Origin: Tritrichomonas musculus
Lineage: Eukaryota > Parabasalia > Tritrichomonadida > Tritrichomonadidae
Direction of reading: 5' to 3'
NCBI GenBank assembly: GCA_039105265.1
Contig: JAPFFF010000006.1
Span: 5,828,001-5,892,000 of the forward strand
DNA: 64,000 bases
In this document: positions 30,809-43,178 of the stretch, piece by piece
How positions within the stretch are numbered: position 1 is the first letter of the stretch
Layout of the letters: every line of letters starts with the position of its first letter
Notes under the pieces: generated by a model
What the model saw: only the letters and a program-made list of their open reading frames with translations
Told to the model about the DNA's origin: nothing
The model's database searches: none
Made by a program: the position numbers and the translations under genes

Positions 30809-33451
30809 TTATTTAAAGAAAAGAAAGCATATAAATAAAAAGAAAACTAAAAGTAAAAAATGAATTCTTCTTCTACCACTAAAAAGATGTATTTTTAACT
30901 TAATATAAAAAGGAGCCTGAATCTGTTTTAATGAAATGCAATTCGAAAATGCATCTTGATCAATTTTAATTGCATTTGATTGGATAATAACAAATTGTAA
31001 AGAAATGCAGTCATTGAATGCATTTTTACCAATTCTTTCTACAGATGTAGGAATTGTCACTCCAATTAATGATTTGCACTGATTGAATGAGTAATCTTCA
31101 ATTGATTTGACTGAATGAGGAATTGAAATACTTGATAATAATTTGCATTCGTTGAAAACAAATGAATCGAATGAAGTTATTGAGCATGGTTCTTCAAAGA
31201 GTATTTCTTCTAATGATACACAGCCAGAAAATGCAAGACTGTCAATTGAAGTTACAGAAGAAGGAATTGTGATACTTCTCAGTGACCAACAATCAGCAAA
31301 AGCTGAATATCCAATTGAAATTACTGGTAAAGGAATTGATATTTCTGTTAACGATGAACAGTAACTGAAAGAAAAATGTCCAATATATGTAATTGATGAA
31401 AGGTTTGTATATTCAAAATCTTTATTTGAAGATTCTTCTGTTTGAAATAAATTTGGTTTCAGTGATGAGCATCCAATTATAGCAACAGATGAATGAATTG
31501 ATTTATCTGTTAAAGACGAGCAATAACCAAAAGAATTATATCCTAAAAATGTAACAGAAGAGAGCTTTGAACAATTATCAAATATTTCATTACTAATTGA
31601 AGTCACAGATGAAGGAATTGATATTTTGAGCAATGATGAGCAAAAAGCAAAAGCTTCGCATCCAATTGATGTAACAGATGAAGGAATTTGTATTTCAGCT
31701 AATGATGAGCAACTAAGGAAAACATGATCACCGATTGAAGTAACTGAAGATGGAATTGATATTTTTGTTAATGAAAAGCAATTCCAGAAAGAACAAGAAT
31801 TGATTTTAGTAACAGAAGATGGAATTTGAATGGATCTTAATGATTTACAAAAAGAAAAAGTATTTGCTTCAATTTCTTTTATTGGACATTGAAGTTCTAT
31901 TTTTATCAATGATTTGCAATAAGAAAAAGCTCCTTCCTTGATTGAAGTCACAGATGATGGTATCTTTATTTTAGTAATTGATAAGCATCTAGAAAATGCA
32001 CGATCACCAATCGATGTAACTGAAGGTGGAATTTTAATACGATGCAAAGATGAACATTCATAAAAAGCATAATCATCAATATAAGTAACAGATGGAGGAA
32101 GAATCACTTGTGTTAAAGATGAGCATTGAAAAAAGGAACTTTTTGGAATGTATGTAAAAAAATGTGGAATTGAAATTTGTCGCAGTTTCTTCAATCCATA
32201 AAAATTGAGTTTTTTATCTTGACCATAATTATGAGACAATAAAAAGTAAACAATTGGCAAATTGTTATGATTGGCAGCTAGAATAATTGAACAATTATAA
32301 AATGTTGTTTGAAAATAATTTCCTTCTGAATCATAATGAACATAAGACTCATTGATTTTAAAAGATTTGTCTTTCATAATTAACGTGACCAATTCATAAT
32401 AATTATATTTACTGCAAAATTCCAAGAAAATTGGATCCGAATTGAATTCTTCAGGGAAAAAGTTGTAGTTATAATAATGAAAACAATGATCATAAAAGTT
32501 TTCTTTTAAGCATTGTTGATCTATAAAACTCTCATCTAAATAATTGTCGTGAATGTAATTTGCGATTTCATTGTGATGACATTTAATTGCTTCATAAAAG
32601 CATTCTAAATAAGTTTCATCTTTTGGTTTGACTTCATTTTCTTCGAGAAGTCGAATTATTTCTGGATTTCTACCATGAATTGCATAAAGCCACAATGAAG
32701 GCTCCAATTCAATGTGATTTAATCGTAAGTATTGAAAAATTTGAATGGATCCAAAAAAAGATGCGTATTCAATTAATGTAGTTTTCCTCTTTCGCAGAAA
32801 TGGATTGGTTTCAAATATTGATTGATGTATTATGCTTGATAATGAAATATTGTTTTGATTAATATAGATTACGAATTCTTGAATTTTATCGTTTCGAATC
32901 AAATGGCAAATGTGTGTTTCATTTTCTCCAATTCTACATTTTTCTAGCCAGGTATCAAAATCGTAAGAAAATTTTTTTGAAAATTTAGATTCAATTCTTT
33001 TTATCTTTTTTTTGCTAATGCTTTTTTTTAATATGGGATAAAAATAATATATGTATTTCATCGAATTATATAATTTTTTTCTATATAAATATGTTAAAAC
33101 GGATTTATCAATTGTAATGATGTTTTTTTCAAAAAGAAAACGAAGAAAAATTAAATTATTACCAAATGTATTCAACAAATCTAAGCTTGAAAAAAGAATT
33201 TTGATGTCCTCTCGTAGATGTGAAAAAATAAGATCAATTATTTTGAGAAAATCGATTGTCCTATAATGATTTTTTAAAATTTTAGATATACAATTAAGAA
33301 ATAACGTCAATTCTTCCCGATTTTCATGAAAATTTTGTAAAAAACAAATCTTTTTTGATTGTTGGTTTTCGATTTCATTATTACATTCAAGAAACTCTGA
33401 TAGAATGCAATAATCACTTTTCTTATGTTTGATATATTCTCTGATTTGCAT
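30809..33451 (-). CDS. BspA-like LRR/ankyrin protein, copy 3
   Basis: 880 residues, identical to copies 1 and 2. Confidence 0.9.
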   Translation of the reverse strand: MQIREYIKHKKSDYCILSEFLECNNEIENQQSKKICFLQNFHENREELTLFLNCISKILKNHYRTIDFLKIIDLIFSHLREDIKILFSSLDLLNTFGNNLIFLRFLFEKNIITIDKSVLTYLYRKKLYNSMKYIYYFYPILKKSISKKKIKRIESKFSKKFSYDFDTWLEKCRIGENETHICHLIRNDKIQEFVIYINQNNISLSSIIHQSIFETNPFLRKRKTTLIEYASFFGSIQIFQYLRLNHIELEPSLWLYAIHGRNPEIIRLLEENEVKPKDETYLECFYEAIKCHHNEIANYIHDNYLDESFIDQQCLKENFYDHCFHYYNYNFFPEEFNSDPIFLEFCSKYNYYELVTLIMKDKSFKINESYVHYDSEGNYFQTTFYNCSIILAANHNNLPIVYFLLSHNYGQDKKLNFYGLKKLRQISIPHFFTYIPKSSFFQCSSLTQVILPPSVTYIDDYAFYECSSLHRIKIPPSVTSIGDRAFSRCLSITKIKIPSSVTSIKEGAFSYCKSLIKIELQCPIKEIEANTFSFCKSLRSIQIPSSVTKINSCSFWNCFSLTKISIPSSVTSIGDHVFLSCSSLAEIQIPSSVTSIGCEAFAFCSSLLKISIPSSVTSISNEIFDNCSKLSSVTFLGYNSFGYCSSLTDKSIHSSVAIIGCSSLKPNLFQTEESSNKDFEYTNLSSITYIGHFSFSYCSSLTEISIPLPVISIGYSAFADCWSLRSITIPSSVTSIDSLAFSGCVSLEEILFEEPCSITSFDSFVFNECKLLSSISIPHSVKSIEDYSFNQCKSLIGVTIPTSVERIGKNAFNDCISLQFVIIQSNAIKIDQDAFSNCISLKQIQAPFYIKLKIHLFSGRRRIHFLLLVFFLFICFLFFK

Positions 33452-33568
33452 ATCTTTATATACATAATCTATGACAAACGAACTATGTCAATTTTGATTA
33501 GTAAAATTCAAAAAGTATTCAAAAAAAAAAAAATTTCAATTTAGATAGAGTAATAGATAAATAAAATT

Positions 33569-33760
33569 ATGAAATTAAATTTAATTACGATAGAATCCTC
33601 TACTTTGGTGATGGCATTATTACCAAAGAAATTGGATAATTTGACTTTTTCAGAATTGGTAGCCAAATATGTATTGAAAAAAAATGAATCATTAAATAAA
33701 AAGATTTCAGAAAGTTTTAATCATCTAAAAAATTTTGATATGCTTATATCAGAAGCGTAA
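33569..33760 (+). CDS. Small hypothetical protein of 63 residues (unit 3)
   Basis: Identical to the unit 1 copy. Confidence 0.45.
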   Translation: MKLNLITIESSTLVMALLPKKLDNLTFSELVAKYVLKKNESLNKKISESFNHLKNFDMLISEA

Positions 33761-34141
33761 AATTTATTTTTATTTGGTTTCGTTATTGTATTTTGTAAAT
33801 ATTTATTTTATTTCCTAATATTAATTATGCATCATCAATTTGCATTTTATGAAAGATATCTACAACATTGACATTATAAAATCTATTTTTAAATCAGTTT
33901 TACTTTCTCATCGTAAGGTAAAGAACAAAAAAGCTAAAAATAGCAAAAACTTTTTCTGAAGAAGAATTCTTTGAATTTATTTTCAAAGAGTTTTGTTGTA
34001 TTTTGAAAAGTTTACATGTTTTACATTAGTACTTTTAATATGTAAGTTTGTCATTGTGTATTTTTTAAGTGAAATAATTTTTGATTTATTTGAGTTAAAA
34101 GTTTAGTATTACTTTATCACGCTTCATGAAAATCATGGAAA

Positions 34142-34214
34142 TGGGTTGTAGTTCAATTGGTTAGAATACGACACAGTCATTAGTCGAGATGTTGGTTCAA
34201 TTCCAACCAACCCC
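34142..34214 (+). tRNA. tRNA-like gene (copy 3)
   Basis: Identical to copy 1. Confidence 0.55.
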
Positions 34215-34606
34215 TATTATTTTTTCTTTTTTCTTTTTTCTTTTTTTCCTTTTCATTTTCTTTTTTTGTTAAACATTCAAGATTAGAGTTTTTTCTTTAT
34301 TCTGATTAGGATTTATTAATGAATATTTTATCAATGATAAAATAAGATAAAAATCAATGTTTTATTCATATTTAGAAAAATATTTATCTATCCTTATTCA
34401 TATCAATTCAAATTTTTTACACTTTTCTTAGAAATTTTTCAATAAAATTTGATTTAAAATATTTGAATGGTTTATATATTCTTGACAATTGAAATTTGTA
34501 AAAATTTTAATAATGATGAAAAGAAAAAGGAGATAACAAAAAACACTTCATTTTCTTAAAGTGAAGAAGAAGAGAAAGAGAAAGATTTAAAATCATCAAG
34601 AAAAAT

Positions 34607-35029
34607 GTGTCTTGTATAAGGCACTAACAGCTTCACTGATTTAATAAACAAAATAACTTTCATCACAGCGACACAGACCAAAAATCGAGTGAACGAAGAA
34701 TGGTCAATCTCCATTGTTAGGAGATAAAATTGTGTCTTGTGTAAGGCACTTTACAGCTACTCTGATTTATTTTAAAAAATAACAATTCAAACGGTGACAC
34801 TGACCAAAAATCGAGTGAATGAAGAATGGTCAATCTCCATTGTTAGGAGATAAAATGGTGTCTTGTGTAAGCCACTTTACAGCTATTTTATTTAATTTTT
34901 AATTTAATTTTCTCCAATAAATAGATCAAAACTTTTGATTCAAAAGAATAAGATAGAAAGGAAACGAAAAATCAATTAAATCTTCTATTTATTGGAGTAC
35001 TTGTGTCTTGTATAAGGCACATTTACAGC
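34607..35029 (+). ncRNA. Hairpin-module cluster (unit 4)
   Basis: Four modules, identical by eye to unit 2. Confidence 0.45.
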
Positions 35030-35283
35030 CATTAATTTTTAACTAAAAATTAATTTTTACTTTTCATATTCATTGATATATTATTTATAACGCATTTTAT
35101 TGAATAGACATTTTTCTTATTTTGGTTGAAATGCTTGAATGGTTTATATATTCTTGACTATTGAAATTTAATTAAAATTTTAAAATGGTGATAATAAAAA
35201 AGAGAAAATAATAATGTAAATAAAAAAGCTTGGAATTGATATTTGTCTCATTTTATTCAATCGATTAAAATTGATTTTTTAAC

Positions 35284-35400
35284 ATGGAAAATTATTTTGA
35301 GCTGGAGCAGCCCGGTTTGCTTGATATAATTTCATTACCTGAGATTATTCATACGACGATCACTTTGCTCATACCTGTAATTGTAGTGAAATTTGCATGA
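35284..35400 (+). CDS. Small 38-codon ORF (unit 4)
   Basis: Same translation as in unit 1. Confidence 0.3.
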   Translation: MENYFELEQPGLLDIISLPEIIHTTITLLIPVIVVKFA

Positions 35401-35517
35401 TTATCCTAACCTTATTCTAAGATAAGTAAGTTATTTGGTTCGATTTCTAGAAGTTTTTTAGGAAAAAAAAAATAAATCACTTGTAAAGCAATTTTCAAAG
35501 AGTAAAATAAATAGAAT

Positions 35518-38160
35518 TTATTTAAAGAAAAGAAAGCATATAAATAAAAAGAAAACTAAAAGTAAAAAATGAATTCTTCTTCTACCACTAAAAAGATGTA
35601 TTTTTAACTTAATATAAAAAGGAGCCTGAATCTGTTTTAATGAAATGCAATTCGAAAATGCATCTTGATCAATTTTAATTGCATTTGATTGGATAATAAC
35701 AAATTGTAAAGAAATGCAGTCATTGAATGCATTTTTACCAATTCTTTCTACAGATGTAGGAATTGTCACTCCAATTAATGATTTGCACTGATTGAATGAG
35801 TAATCTTCAATTGATTTGACTGAATGAGGAATTGAAATACTTGATAATAATTTGCATTCGTTGAAAACAAATGAATCGAATGAAGTTATTGAGCATGGTT
35901 CTTCAAAGAGTATTTCTTCTAATGATACACAGCCAGAAAATGCAAGACTGTCAATTGAAGTTACAGAAGAAGGAATTGTGATACTTCTCAGTGACCAACA
36001 ATCAGCAAAAGCTGAATATCCAATTGAAATTACTGGTAAAGGAATTGATATTTCTGTTAACGATGAACAGTAACTGAAAGAAAAATGTCCAATATATGTA
36101 ATTGATGAAAGGTTTGTATATTCAAAATCTTTATTTGAAGATTCTTCTGTTTGAAATAAATTTGGTTTCAGTGATGAGCATCCAATTATAGCAACAGATG
36201 AATGAATTGATTTATCTGTTAAAGACGAGCAATAACCAAAAGAATTATATCCTAAAAATGTAACAGAAGAGAGCTTTGAACAATTATCAAATATTTCATT
36301 ACTAATTGAAGTCACAGATGAAGGAATTGATATTTTGAGCAATGATGAGCAAAAAGCAAAAGCTTCGCATCCAATTGATGTAACAGATGAAGGAATTTGT
36401 ATTTCAGCTAATGATGAGCAACTAAGGAAAACATGATCACCGATTGAAGTAACTGAAGATGGAATTGATATTTTTGTTAATGAAAAGCAATTCCAGAAAG
36501 AACAAGAATTGATTTTAGTAACAGAAGATGGAATTTGAATGGATCTTAATGATTTACAAAAAGAAAAAGTATTTGCTTCAATTTCTTTTATTGGACATTG
36601 AAGTTCTATTTTTATCAATGATTTGCAATAAGAAAAAGCTCCTTCCTTGATTGAAGTCACAGATGATGGTATCTTTATTTTAGTAATTGATAAGCATCTA
36701 GAAAATGCACGATCACCAATCGATGTAACTGAAGGTGGAATTTTAATACGATGCAAAGATGAACATTCATAAAAAGCATAATCATCAATATAAGTAACAG
36801 ATGGAGGAAGAATCACTTGTGTTAAAGATGAGCATTGAAAAAAGGAACTTTTTGGAATGTATGTAAAAAAATGTGGAATTGAAATTTGTCGCAGTTTCTT
36901 CAATCCATAAAAATTGAGTTTTTTATCTTGACCATAATTATGAGACAATAAAAAGTAAACAATTGGCAAATTGTTATGATTGGCAGCTAGAATAATTGAA
37001 CAATTATAAAATGTTGTTTGAAAATAATTTCCTTCTGAATCATAATGAACATAAGACTCATTGATTTTAAAAGATTTGTCTTTCATAATTAACGTGACCA
37101 ATTCATAATAATTATATTTACTGCAAAATTCCAAGAAAATTGGATCCGAATTGAATTCTTCAGGGAAAAAGTTGTAGTTATAATAATGAAAACAATGATC
37201 ATAAAAGTTTTCTTTTAAGCATTGTTGATCTATAAAACTCTCATCTAAATAATTGTCGTGAATGTAATTTGCGATTTCATTGTGATGACATTTAATTGCT
37301 TCATAAAAGCATTCTAAATAAGTTTCATCTTTTGGTTTGACTTCATTTTCTTCGAGAAGTCGAATTATTTCTGGATTTCTACCATGAATTGCATAAAGCC
37401 ACAATGAAGGCTCCAATTCAATGTGATTTAATCGTAAGTATTGAAAAATTTGAATGGATCCAAAAAAAGATGCGTATTCAATTAATGTAGTTTTCCTCTT
37501 TCGCAGAAATGGATTGGTTTCAAATATTGATTGATGTATTATGCTTGATAATGAAATATTGTTTTGATTAATATAGATTACGAATTCTTGAATTTTATCG
37601 TTTCGAATCAAATGGCAAATGTGTGTTTCATTTTCTCCAATTCTACATTTTTCTAGCCAGGTATCAAAATCGTAAGAAAATTTTTTTGAAAATTTAGATT
37701 CAATTCTTTTTATCTTTTTTTTGCTAATGCTTTTTTTTAATATGGGATAAAAATAATATATGTATTTCATCGAATTATATAATTTTTTTCTATATAAATA
37801 TGTTAAAACGGATTTATCAATTGTAATGATGTTTTTTTCAAAAAGAAAACGAAGAAAAATTAAATTATTACCAAATGTATTCAACAAATCTAAGCTTGAA
37901 AAAAGAATTTTGATGTCCTCTCGTAGATGTGAAAAAATAAGATCAATTATTTTGAGAAAATCGATTGTCCTATAATGATTTTTTAAAATTTTAGATATAC
38001 AATTAAGAAATAACGTCAATTCTTCCCGATTTTCATGAAAATTTTGTAAAAAACAAATCTTTTTTGATTGTTGGTTTTCGATTTCATTATTACATTCAAG
38101 AAACTCTGATAGAATGCAATAATCACTTTTCTTATGTTTGATATATTCTCTGATTTGCAT
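35518..38160 (-). CDS. BspA-like LRR/ankyrin protein, copy 4
   Basis: 880 residues, identical to copies 1 to 3. Confidence 0.9.
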   Translation of the reverse strand: MQIREYIKHKKSDYCILSEFLECNNEIENQQSKKICFLQNFHENREELTLFLNCISKILKNHYRTIDFLKIIDLIFSHLREDIKILFSSLDLLNTFGNNLIFLRFLFEKNIITIDKSVLTYLYRKKLYNSMKYIYYFYPILKKSISKKKIKRIESKFSKKFSYDFDTWLEKCRIGENETHICHLIRNDKIQEFVIYINQNNISLSSIIHQSIFETNPFLRKRKTTLIEYASFFGSIQIFQYLRLNHIELEPSLWLYAIHGRNPEIIRLLEENEVKPKDETYLECFYEAIKCHHNEIANYIHDNYLDESFIDQQCLKENFYDHCFHYYNYNFFPEEFNSDPIFLEFCSKYNYYELVTLIMKDKSFKINESYVHYDSEGNYFQTTFYNCSIILAANHNNLPIVYFLLSHNYGQDKKLNFYGLKKLRQISIPHFFTYIPKSSFFQCSSLTQVILPPSVTYIDDYAFYECSSLHRIKIPPSVTSIGDRAFSRCLSITKIKIPSSVTSIKEGAFSYCKSLIKIELQCPIKEIEANTFSFCKSLRSIQIPSSVTKINSCSFWNCFSLTKISIPSSVTSIGDHVFLSCSSLAEIQIPSSVTSIGCEAFAFCSSLLKISIPSSVTSISNEIFDNCSKLSSVTFLGYNSFGYCSSLTDKSIHSSVAIIGCSSLKPNLFQTEESSNKDFEYTNLSSITYIGHFSFSYCSSLTEISIPLPVISIGYSAFADCWSLRSITIPSSVTSIDSLAFSGCVSLEEILFEEPCSITSFDSFVFNECKLLSSISIPHSVKSIEDYSFNQCKSLIGVTIPTSVERIGKNAFNDCISLQFVIIQSNAIKIDQDAFSNCISLKQIQAPFYIKLKIHLFSGRRRIHFLLLVFFLFICFLFFK

Positions 38161-38277
38161 ATCTTTATATACATAATCTATGACAAACGAACTATGTCAA
38201 TTTTGATTAGTAAAATTCAAAAAGTATTCAAAAAAAAAAAAATTTCAATTTAGATAGAGTAATAGATAAATAAAATT

Positions 38278-38469
38278 ATGAAATTAAATTTAATTACGAT
38301 AGAATCCTCTACTTTGGTGATGGCATTATTACCAAAGAAATTGGATAATTTGACTTTTTCAGAATTGGTAGCCAAATATGTATTGAAAAAAAATGAATCA
38401 TTAAATAAAAAGATTTCAGAAAGTTTTAATCATCTAAAAAATTTTGATATGCTTATATCAGAAGCGTAA
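38278..38469 (+). CDS. Small hypothetical protein of 63 residues (unit 4)
   Basis: Identical to the unit 1 copy. Confidence 0.45.
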   Translation: MKLNLITIESSTLVMALLPKKLDNLTFSELVAKYVLKKNESLNKKISESFNHLKNFDMLISEA

Positions 38470-38850
38470 AATTTATTTTTATTTGGTTTCGTTATTGTAT
38501 TTTGTAAATATTTATTTTATTTCCTAATATTAATTATGCATCATCAATTTGCATTTTATGAAAGATATCTACAACATTGACATTATAAAATCTATTTTTA
38601 AATCAGTTTTACTTTCTCATCGTAAGGTAAAGAACAAAAAAGCTAAAAATAGCAAAAACTTTTTCTGAAGAAGAATTCTTTGAATTTATTTTCAAAGAGT
38701 TTTGTTGTATTTTGAAAAGTTTACATGTTTTACATTAGTACTTTTAATATGTAAGTTTGTCATTGTGTATTTTTTAAGTGAAATAATTTTTGATTTATTT
38801 GAGTTAAAAGTTTAGTATTACTTTATCACGCTTCATGAAAATCATGGAAA

Positions 38851-38923
38851 TGGGTTGTAGTTCAATTGGTTAGAATACGACACAGTCATTAGTCGAGATG
38901 TTGGTTCAATTCCAACCAACCCC
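38851..38923 (+). tRNA. tRNA-like gene (copy 4)
   Basis: Identical to copy 1. Confidence 0.55.
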
Positions 38924-39315
38924 TATTATTTTTTCTTTTTTCTTTTTTCTTTTTTTCCTTTTCATTTTCTTTTTTTGTTAAACATTCAAGATTAGAGTTT
39001 TTTCTTTATTCTGATTAGGATTTATTAATGAATATTTTATCAATGATAAAATAAGATAAAAATCAATGTTTTATTCATATTTAGAAAAATATTTATCTAT
39101 CCTTATTCATATCAATTCAAATTTTTTACACTTTTCTTAGAAATTTTTCAATAAAATTTGATTTAAAATATTTGAATGGTTTATATATTCTTGACAATTG
39201 AAATTTGTAAAAATTTTAATAATGATGAAAAGAAAAAGGAGATAACAAAAAACACTTCATTTTCTTAAAGTGAAGAAGAAGAGAAAGAGAAAGATTTAAA
39301 ATCATCAAGAAAAAT

Positions 39316-39738
39316 GTGTCTTGTATAAGGCACTAACAGCTTCACTGATTTAATAAACAAAATAACTTTCATCACAGCGACACAGACCAAAAATCGAGTG
39401 AACGAAGAATGGTCAATCTCCATTGTTAGGAGATAAAATTGTGTCTTGTGTAAGGCACTTTACAGCTACTCTGATTTATTTTAAAAAATAACAATTCAAA
39501 CGGTGACACTGACCAAAAATCGAGTGAATGAAGAATGGTCAATCTCCATTGTTAGGAGATAAAATGGTGTCTTGTGTAAGCCACTTTACAGCTATTTTAT
39601 TTAATTTTTAATTTAATTTTCTCCAATAAATAGATCAAAACTTTTGATTCAAAAGAATAAGATAGAAAGGAAACGAAAAATCAATTAAATCTTCTATTTA
39701 TTGGAGTACTTGTGTCTTGTATAAGGCACATTTACAGC
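39316..39738 (+). ncRNA. Hairpin-module cluster (unit 5)
   Basis: Four modules, identical by eye to unit 2. Confidence 0.45.
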
Positions 39739-39992
39739 CATTAATTTTTAACTAAAAATTAATTTTTACTTTTCATATTCATTGATATATTATTTATAAC
39801 GCATTTTATTGAATAGACATTTTTCTTATTTTGGTTGAAATGCTTGAATGGTTTATATATTCTTGACTATTGAAATTTAATTAAAATTTTAAAATGGTGA
39901 TAATAAAAAAGAGAAAATAATAATGTAAATAAAAAAGCTTGGAATTGATATTTGTCTCATTTTATTCAATCGATTAAAATTGATTTTTTAAC

Positions 39993-40109
39993 ATGGAAAA
40001 TTATTTTGAGCTGGAGCAGCCCGGTTTGCTTGATATAATTTCATTACCTGAGATTATTCATACGACGATCACTTTGCTCATACCTGTAATTGTAGTGAAA
40101 TTTGCATGA
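39993..40109 (+). CDS. Small 38-codon ORF (unit 5)
   Basis: Same translation as in unit 1. Confidence 0.3.
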   Translation: MENYFELEQPGLLDIISLPEIIHTTITLLIPVIVVKFA

Positions 40110-40226
40110 TTATCCTAACCTTATTCTAAGATAAGTAAGTTATTTGGTTCGATTTCTAGAAGTTTTTTAGGAAAAAAAAAATAAATCACTTGTAAAGCAA
40201 TTTTCAAAGAGTAAAATAAATAGAAT

Positions 40227-42869
40227 TTATTTAAAGAAAAGAAAGCATATAAATAAAAAGAAAACTAAAAGTAAAAAATGAATTCTTCTTCTACCACTAA
40301 AAAGATGTATTTTTAACTTAATATAAAAAGGAGCCTGAATCTGTTTTAATGAAATGCAATTCGAAAATGCATCTTGATCAATTTTAATTGCATTTGATTG
40401 GATAATAACAAATTGTAAAGAAATGCAGTCATTGAATGCATTTTTACCAATTCTTTCTACAGATGTAGGAATTGTCACTCCAATTAATGATTTGCACTGA
40501 TTGAATGAGTAATCTTCAATTGATTTGACTGAATGAGGAATTGAAATACTTGATAATAATTTGCATTCGTTGAAAACAAATGAATCGAATGAAGTTATTG
40601 AGCATGGTTCTTCAAAGAGTATTTCTTCTAATGATACACAGCCAGAAAATGCAAGACTGTCAATTGAAGTTACAGAAGAAGGAATTGTGATACTTCTCAG
40701 TGACCAACAATCAGCAAAAGCTGAATATCCAATTGAAATTACTGGTAAAGGAATTGATATTTCTGTTAACGATGAACAGTAACTGAAAGAAAAATGTCCA
40801 ATATATGTAATTGATGAAAGGTTTGTATATTCAAAATCTTTATTTGAAGATTCTTCTGTTTGAAATAAATTTGGTTTCAGTGATGAGCATCCAATTATAG
40901 CAACAGATGAATGAATTGATTTATCTGTTAAAGACGAGCAATAACCAAAAGAATTATATCCTAAAAATGTAACAGAAGAGAGCTTTGAACAATTATCAAA
41001 TATTTCATTACTAATTGAAGTCACAGATGAAGGAATTGATATTTTGAGCAATGATGAGCAAAAAGCAAAAGCTTCGCATCCAATTGATGTAACAGATGAA
41101 GGAATTTGTATTTCAGCTAATGATGAGCAACTAAGGAAAACATGATCACCGATTGAAGTAACTGAAGATGGAATTGATATTTTTGTTAATGAAAAGCAAT
41201 TCCAGAAAGAACAAGAATTGATTTTAGTAACAGAAGATGGAATTTGAATGGATCTTAATGATTTACAAAAAGAAAAAGTATTTGCTTCAATTTCTTTTAT
41301 TGGACATTGAAGTTCTATTTTTATCAATGATTTGCAATAAGAAAAAGCTCCTTCCTTGATTGAAGTCACAGATGATGGTATCTTTATTTTAGTAATTGAT
41401 AAGCATCTAGAAAATGCACGATCACCAATCGATGTAACTGAAGGTGGAATTTTAATACGATGCAAAGATGAACATTCATAAAAAGCATAATCATCAATAT
41501 AAGTAACAGATGGAGGAAGAATCACTTGTGTTAAAGATGAGCATTGAAAAAAGGAACTTTTTGGAATGTATGTAAAAAAATGTGGAATTGAAATTTGTCG
41601 CAGTTTCTTCAATCCATAAAAATTGAGTTTTTTATCTTGACCATAATTATGAGACAATAAAAAGTAAACAATTGGCAAATTGTTATGATTGGCAGCTAGA
41701 ATAATTGAACAATTATAAAATGTTGTTTGAAAATAATTTCCTTCTGAATCATAATGAACATAAGACTCATTGATTTTAAAAGATTTGTCTTTCATAATTA
41801 ACGTGACCAATTCATAATAATTATATTTACTGCAAAATTCCAAGAAAATTGGATCCGAATTGAATTCTTCAGGGAAAAAGTTGTAGTTATAATAATGAAA
41901 ACAATGATCATAAAAGTTTTCTTTTAAGCATTGTTGATCTATAAAACTCTCATCTAAATAATTGTCGTGAATGTAATTTGCGATTTCATTGTGATGACAT
42001 TTAATTGCTTCATAAAAGCATTCTAAATAAGTTTCATCTTTTGGTTTGACTTCATTTTCTTCGAGAAGTCGAATTATTTCTGGATTTCTACCATGAATTG
42101 CATAAAGCCACAATGAAGGCTCCAATTCAATGTGATTTAATCGTAAGTATTGAAAAATTTGAATGGATCCAAAAAAAGATGCGTATTCAATTAATGTAGT
42201 TTTCCTCTTTCGCAGAAATGGATTGGTTTCAAATATTGATTGATGTATTATGCTTGATAATGAAATATTGTTTTGATTAATATAGATTACGAATTCTTGA
42301 ATTTTATCGTTTCGAATCAAATGGCAAATGTGTGTTTCATTTTCTCCAATTCTACATTTTTCTAGCCAGGTATCAAAATCGTAAGAAAATTTTTTTGAAA
42401 ATTTAGATTCAATTCTTTTTATCTTTTTTTTGCTAATGCTTTTTTTTAATATGGGATAAAAATAATATATGTATTTCATCGAATTATATAATTTTTTTCT
42501 ATATAAATATGTTAAAACGGATTTATCAATTGTAATGATGTTTTTTTCAAAAAGAAAACGAAGAAAAATTAAATTATTACCAAATGTATTCAACAAATCT
42601 AAGCTTGAAAAAAGAATTTTGATGTCCTCTCGTAGATGTGAAAAAATAAGATCAATTATTTTGAGAAAATCGATTGTCCTATAATGATTTTTTAAAATTT
42701 TAGATATACAATTAAGAAATAACGTCAATTCTTCCCGATTTTCATGAAAATTTTGTAAAAAACAAATCTTTTTTGATTGTTGGTTTTCGATTTCATTATT
42801 ACATTCAAGAAACTCTGATAGAATGCAATAATCACTTTTCTTATGTTTGATATATTCTCTGATTTGCAT
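40227..42869 (-). CDS. BspA-like LRR/ankyrin protein, copy 5
   Basis: 880 residues, identical to copies 1 to 4. Confidence 0.9.
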   Translation of the reverse strand: MQIREYIKHKKSDYCILSEFLECNNEIENQQSKKICFLQNFHENREELTLFLNCISKILKNHYRTIDFLKIIDLIFSHLREDIKILFSSLDLLNTFGNNLIFLRFLFEKNIITIDKSVLTYLYRKKLYNSMKYIYYFYPILKKSISKKKIKRIESKFSKKFSYDFDTWLEKCRIGENETHICHLIRNDKIQEFVIYINQNNISLSSIIHQSIFETNPFLRKRKTTLIEYASFFGSIQIFQYLRLNHIELEPSLWLYAIHGRNPEIIRLLEENEVKPKDETYLECFYEAIKCHHNEIANYIHDNYLDESFIDQQCLKENFYDHCFHYYNYNFFPEEFNSDPIFLEFCSKYNYYELVTLIMKDKSFKINESYVHYDSEGNYFQTTFYNCSIILAANHNNLPIVYFLLSHNYGQDKKLNFYGLKKLRQISIPHFFTYIPKSSFFQCSSLTQVILPPSVTYIDDYAFYECSSLHRIKIPPSVTSIGDRAFSRCLSITKIKIPSSVTSIKEGAFSYCKSLIKIELQCPIKEIEANTFSFCKSLRSIQIPSSVTKINSCSFWNCFSLTKISIPSSVTSIGDHVFLSCSSLAEIQIPSSVTSIGCEAFAFCSSLLKISIPSSVTSISNEIFDNCSKLSSVTFLGYNSFGYCSSLTDKSIHSSVAIIGCSSLKPNLFQTEESSNKDFEYTNLSSITYIGHFSFSYCSSLTEISIPLPVISIGYSAFADCWSLRSITIPSSVTSIDSLAFSGCVSLEEILFEEPCSITSFDSFVFNECKLLSSISIPHSVKSIEDYSFNQCKSLIGVTIPTSVERIGKNAFNDCISLQFVIIQSNAIKIDQDAFSNCISLKQIQAPFYIKLKIHLFSGRRRIHFLLLVFFLFICFLFFK

Positions 42870-42986
42870 ATCTTTATATACATAATCTATGACAAACGAA
42901 CTATGTCAATTTTGATTAGTAAAATTCAAAAAGTATTCAAAAAAAAAAAAATTTCAATTTAGATAGAGTAATAGATAAATAAAATT

Positions 42987-43178
42987 ATGAAATTAAATTT
43001 AATTACGATAGAATCCTCTACTTTGGTGATGGCATTATTACCAAAGAAATTGGATAATTTGACTTTTTCAGAATTGGTAGCCAAATATGTATTGAAAAAA
43101 AATGAATCATTAAATAAAAAGATTTCAGAAAGTTTTAATCATCTAAAAAATTTTGATATGCTTATATCAGAAGCGTAA
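42987..43178 (+). CDS. Small hypothetical protein of 63 residues (unit 5)
   Basis: Identical to the unit 1 copy. Confidence 0.45.
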   Translation: MKLNLITIESSTLVMALLPKKLDNLTFSELVAKYVLKKNESLNKKISESFNHLKNFDMLISEA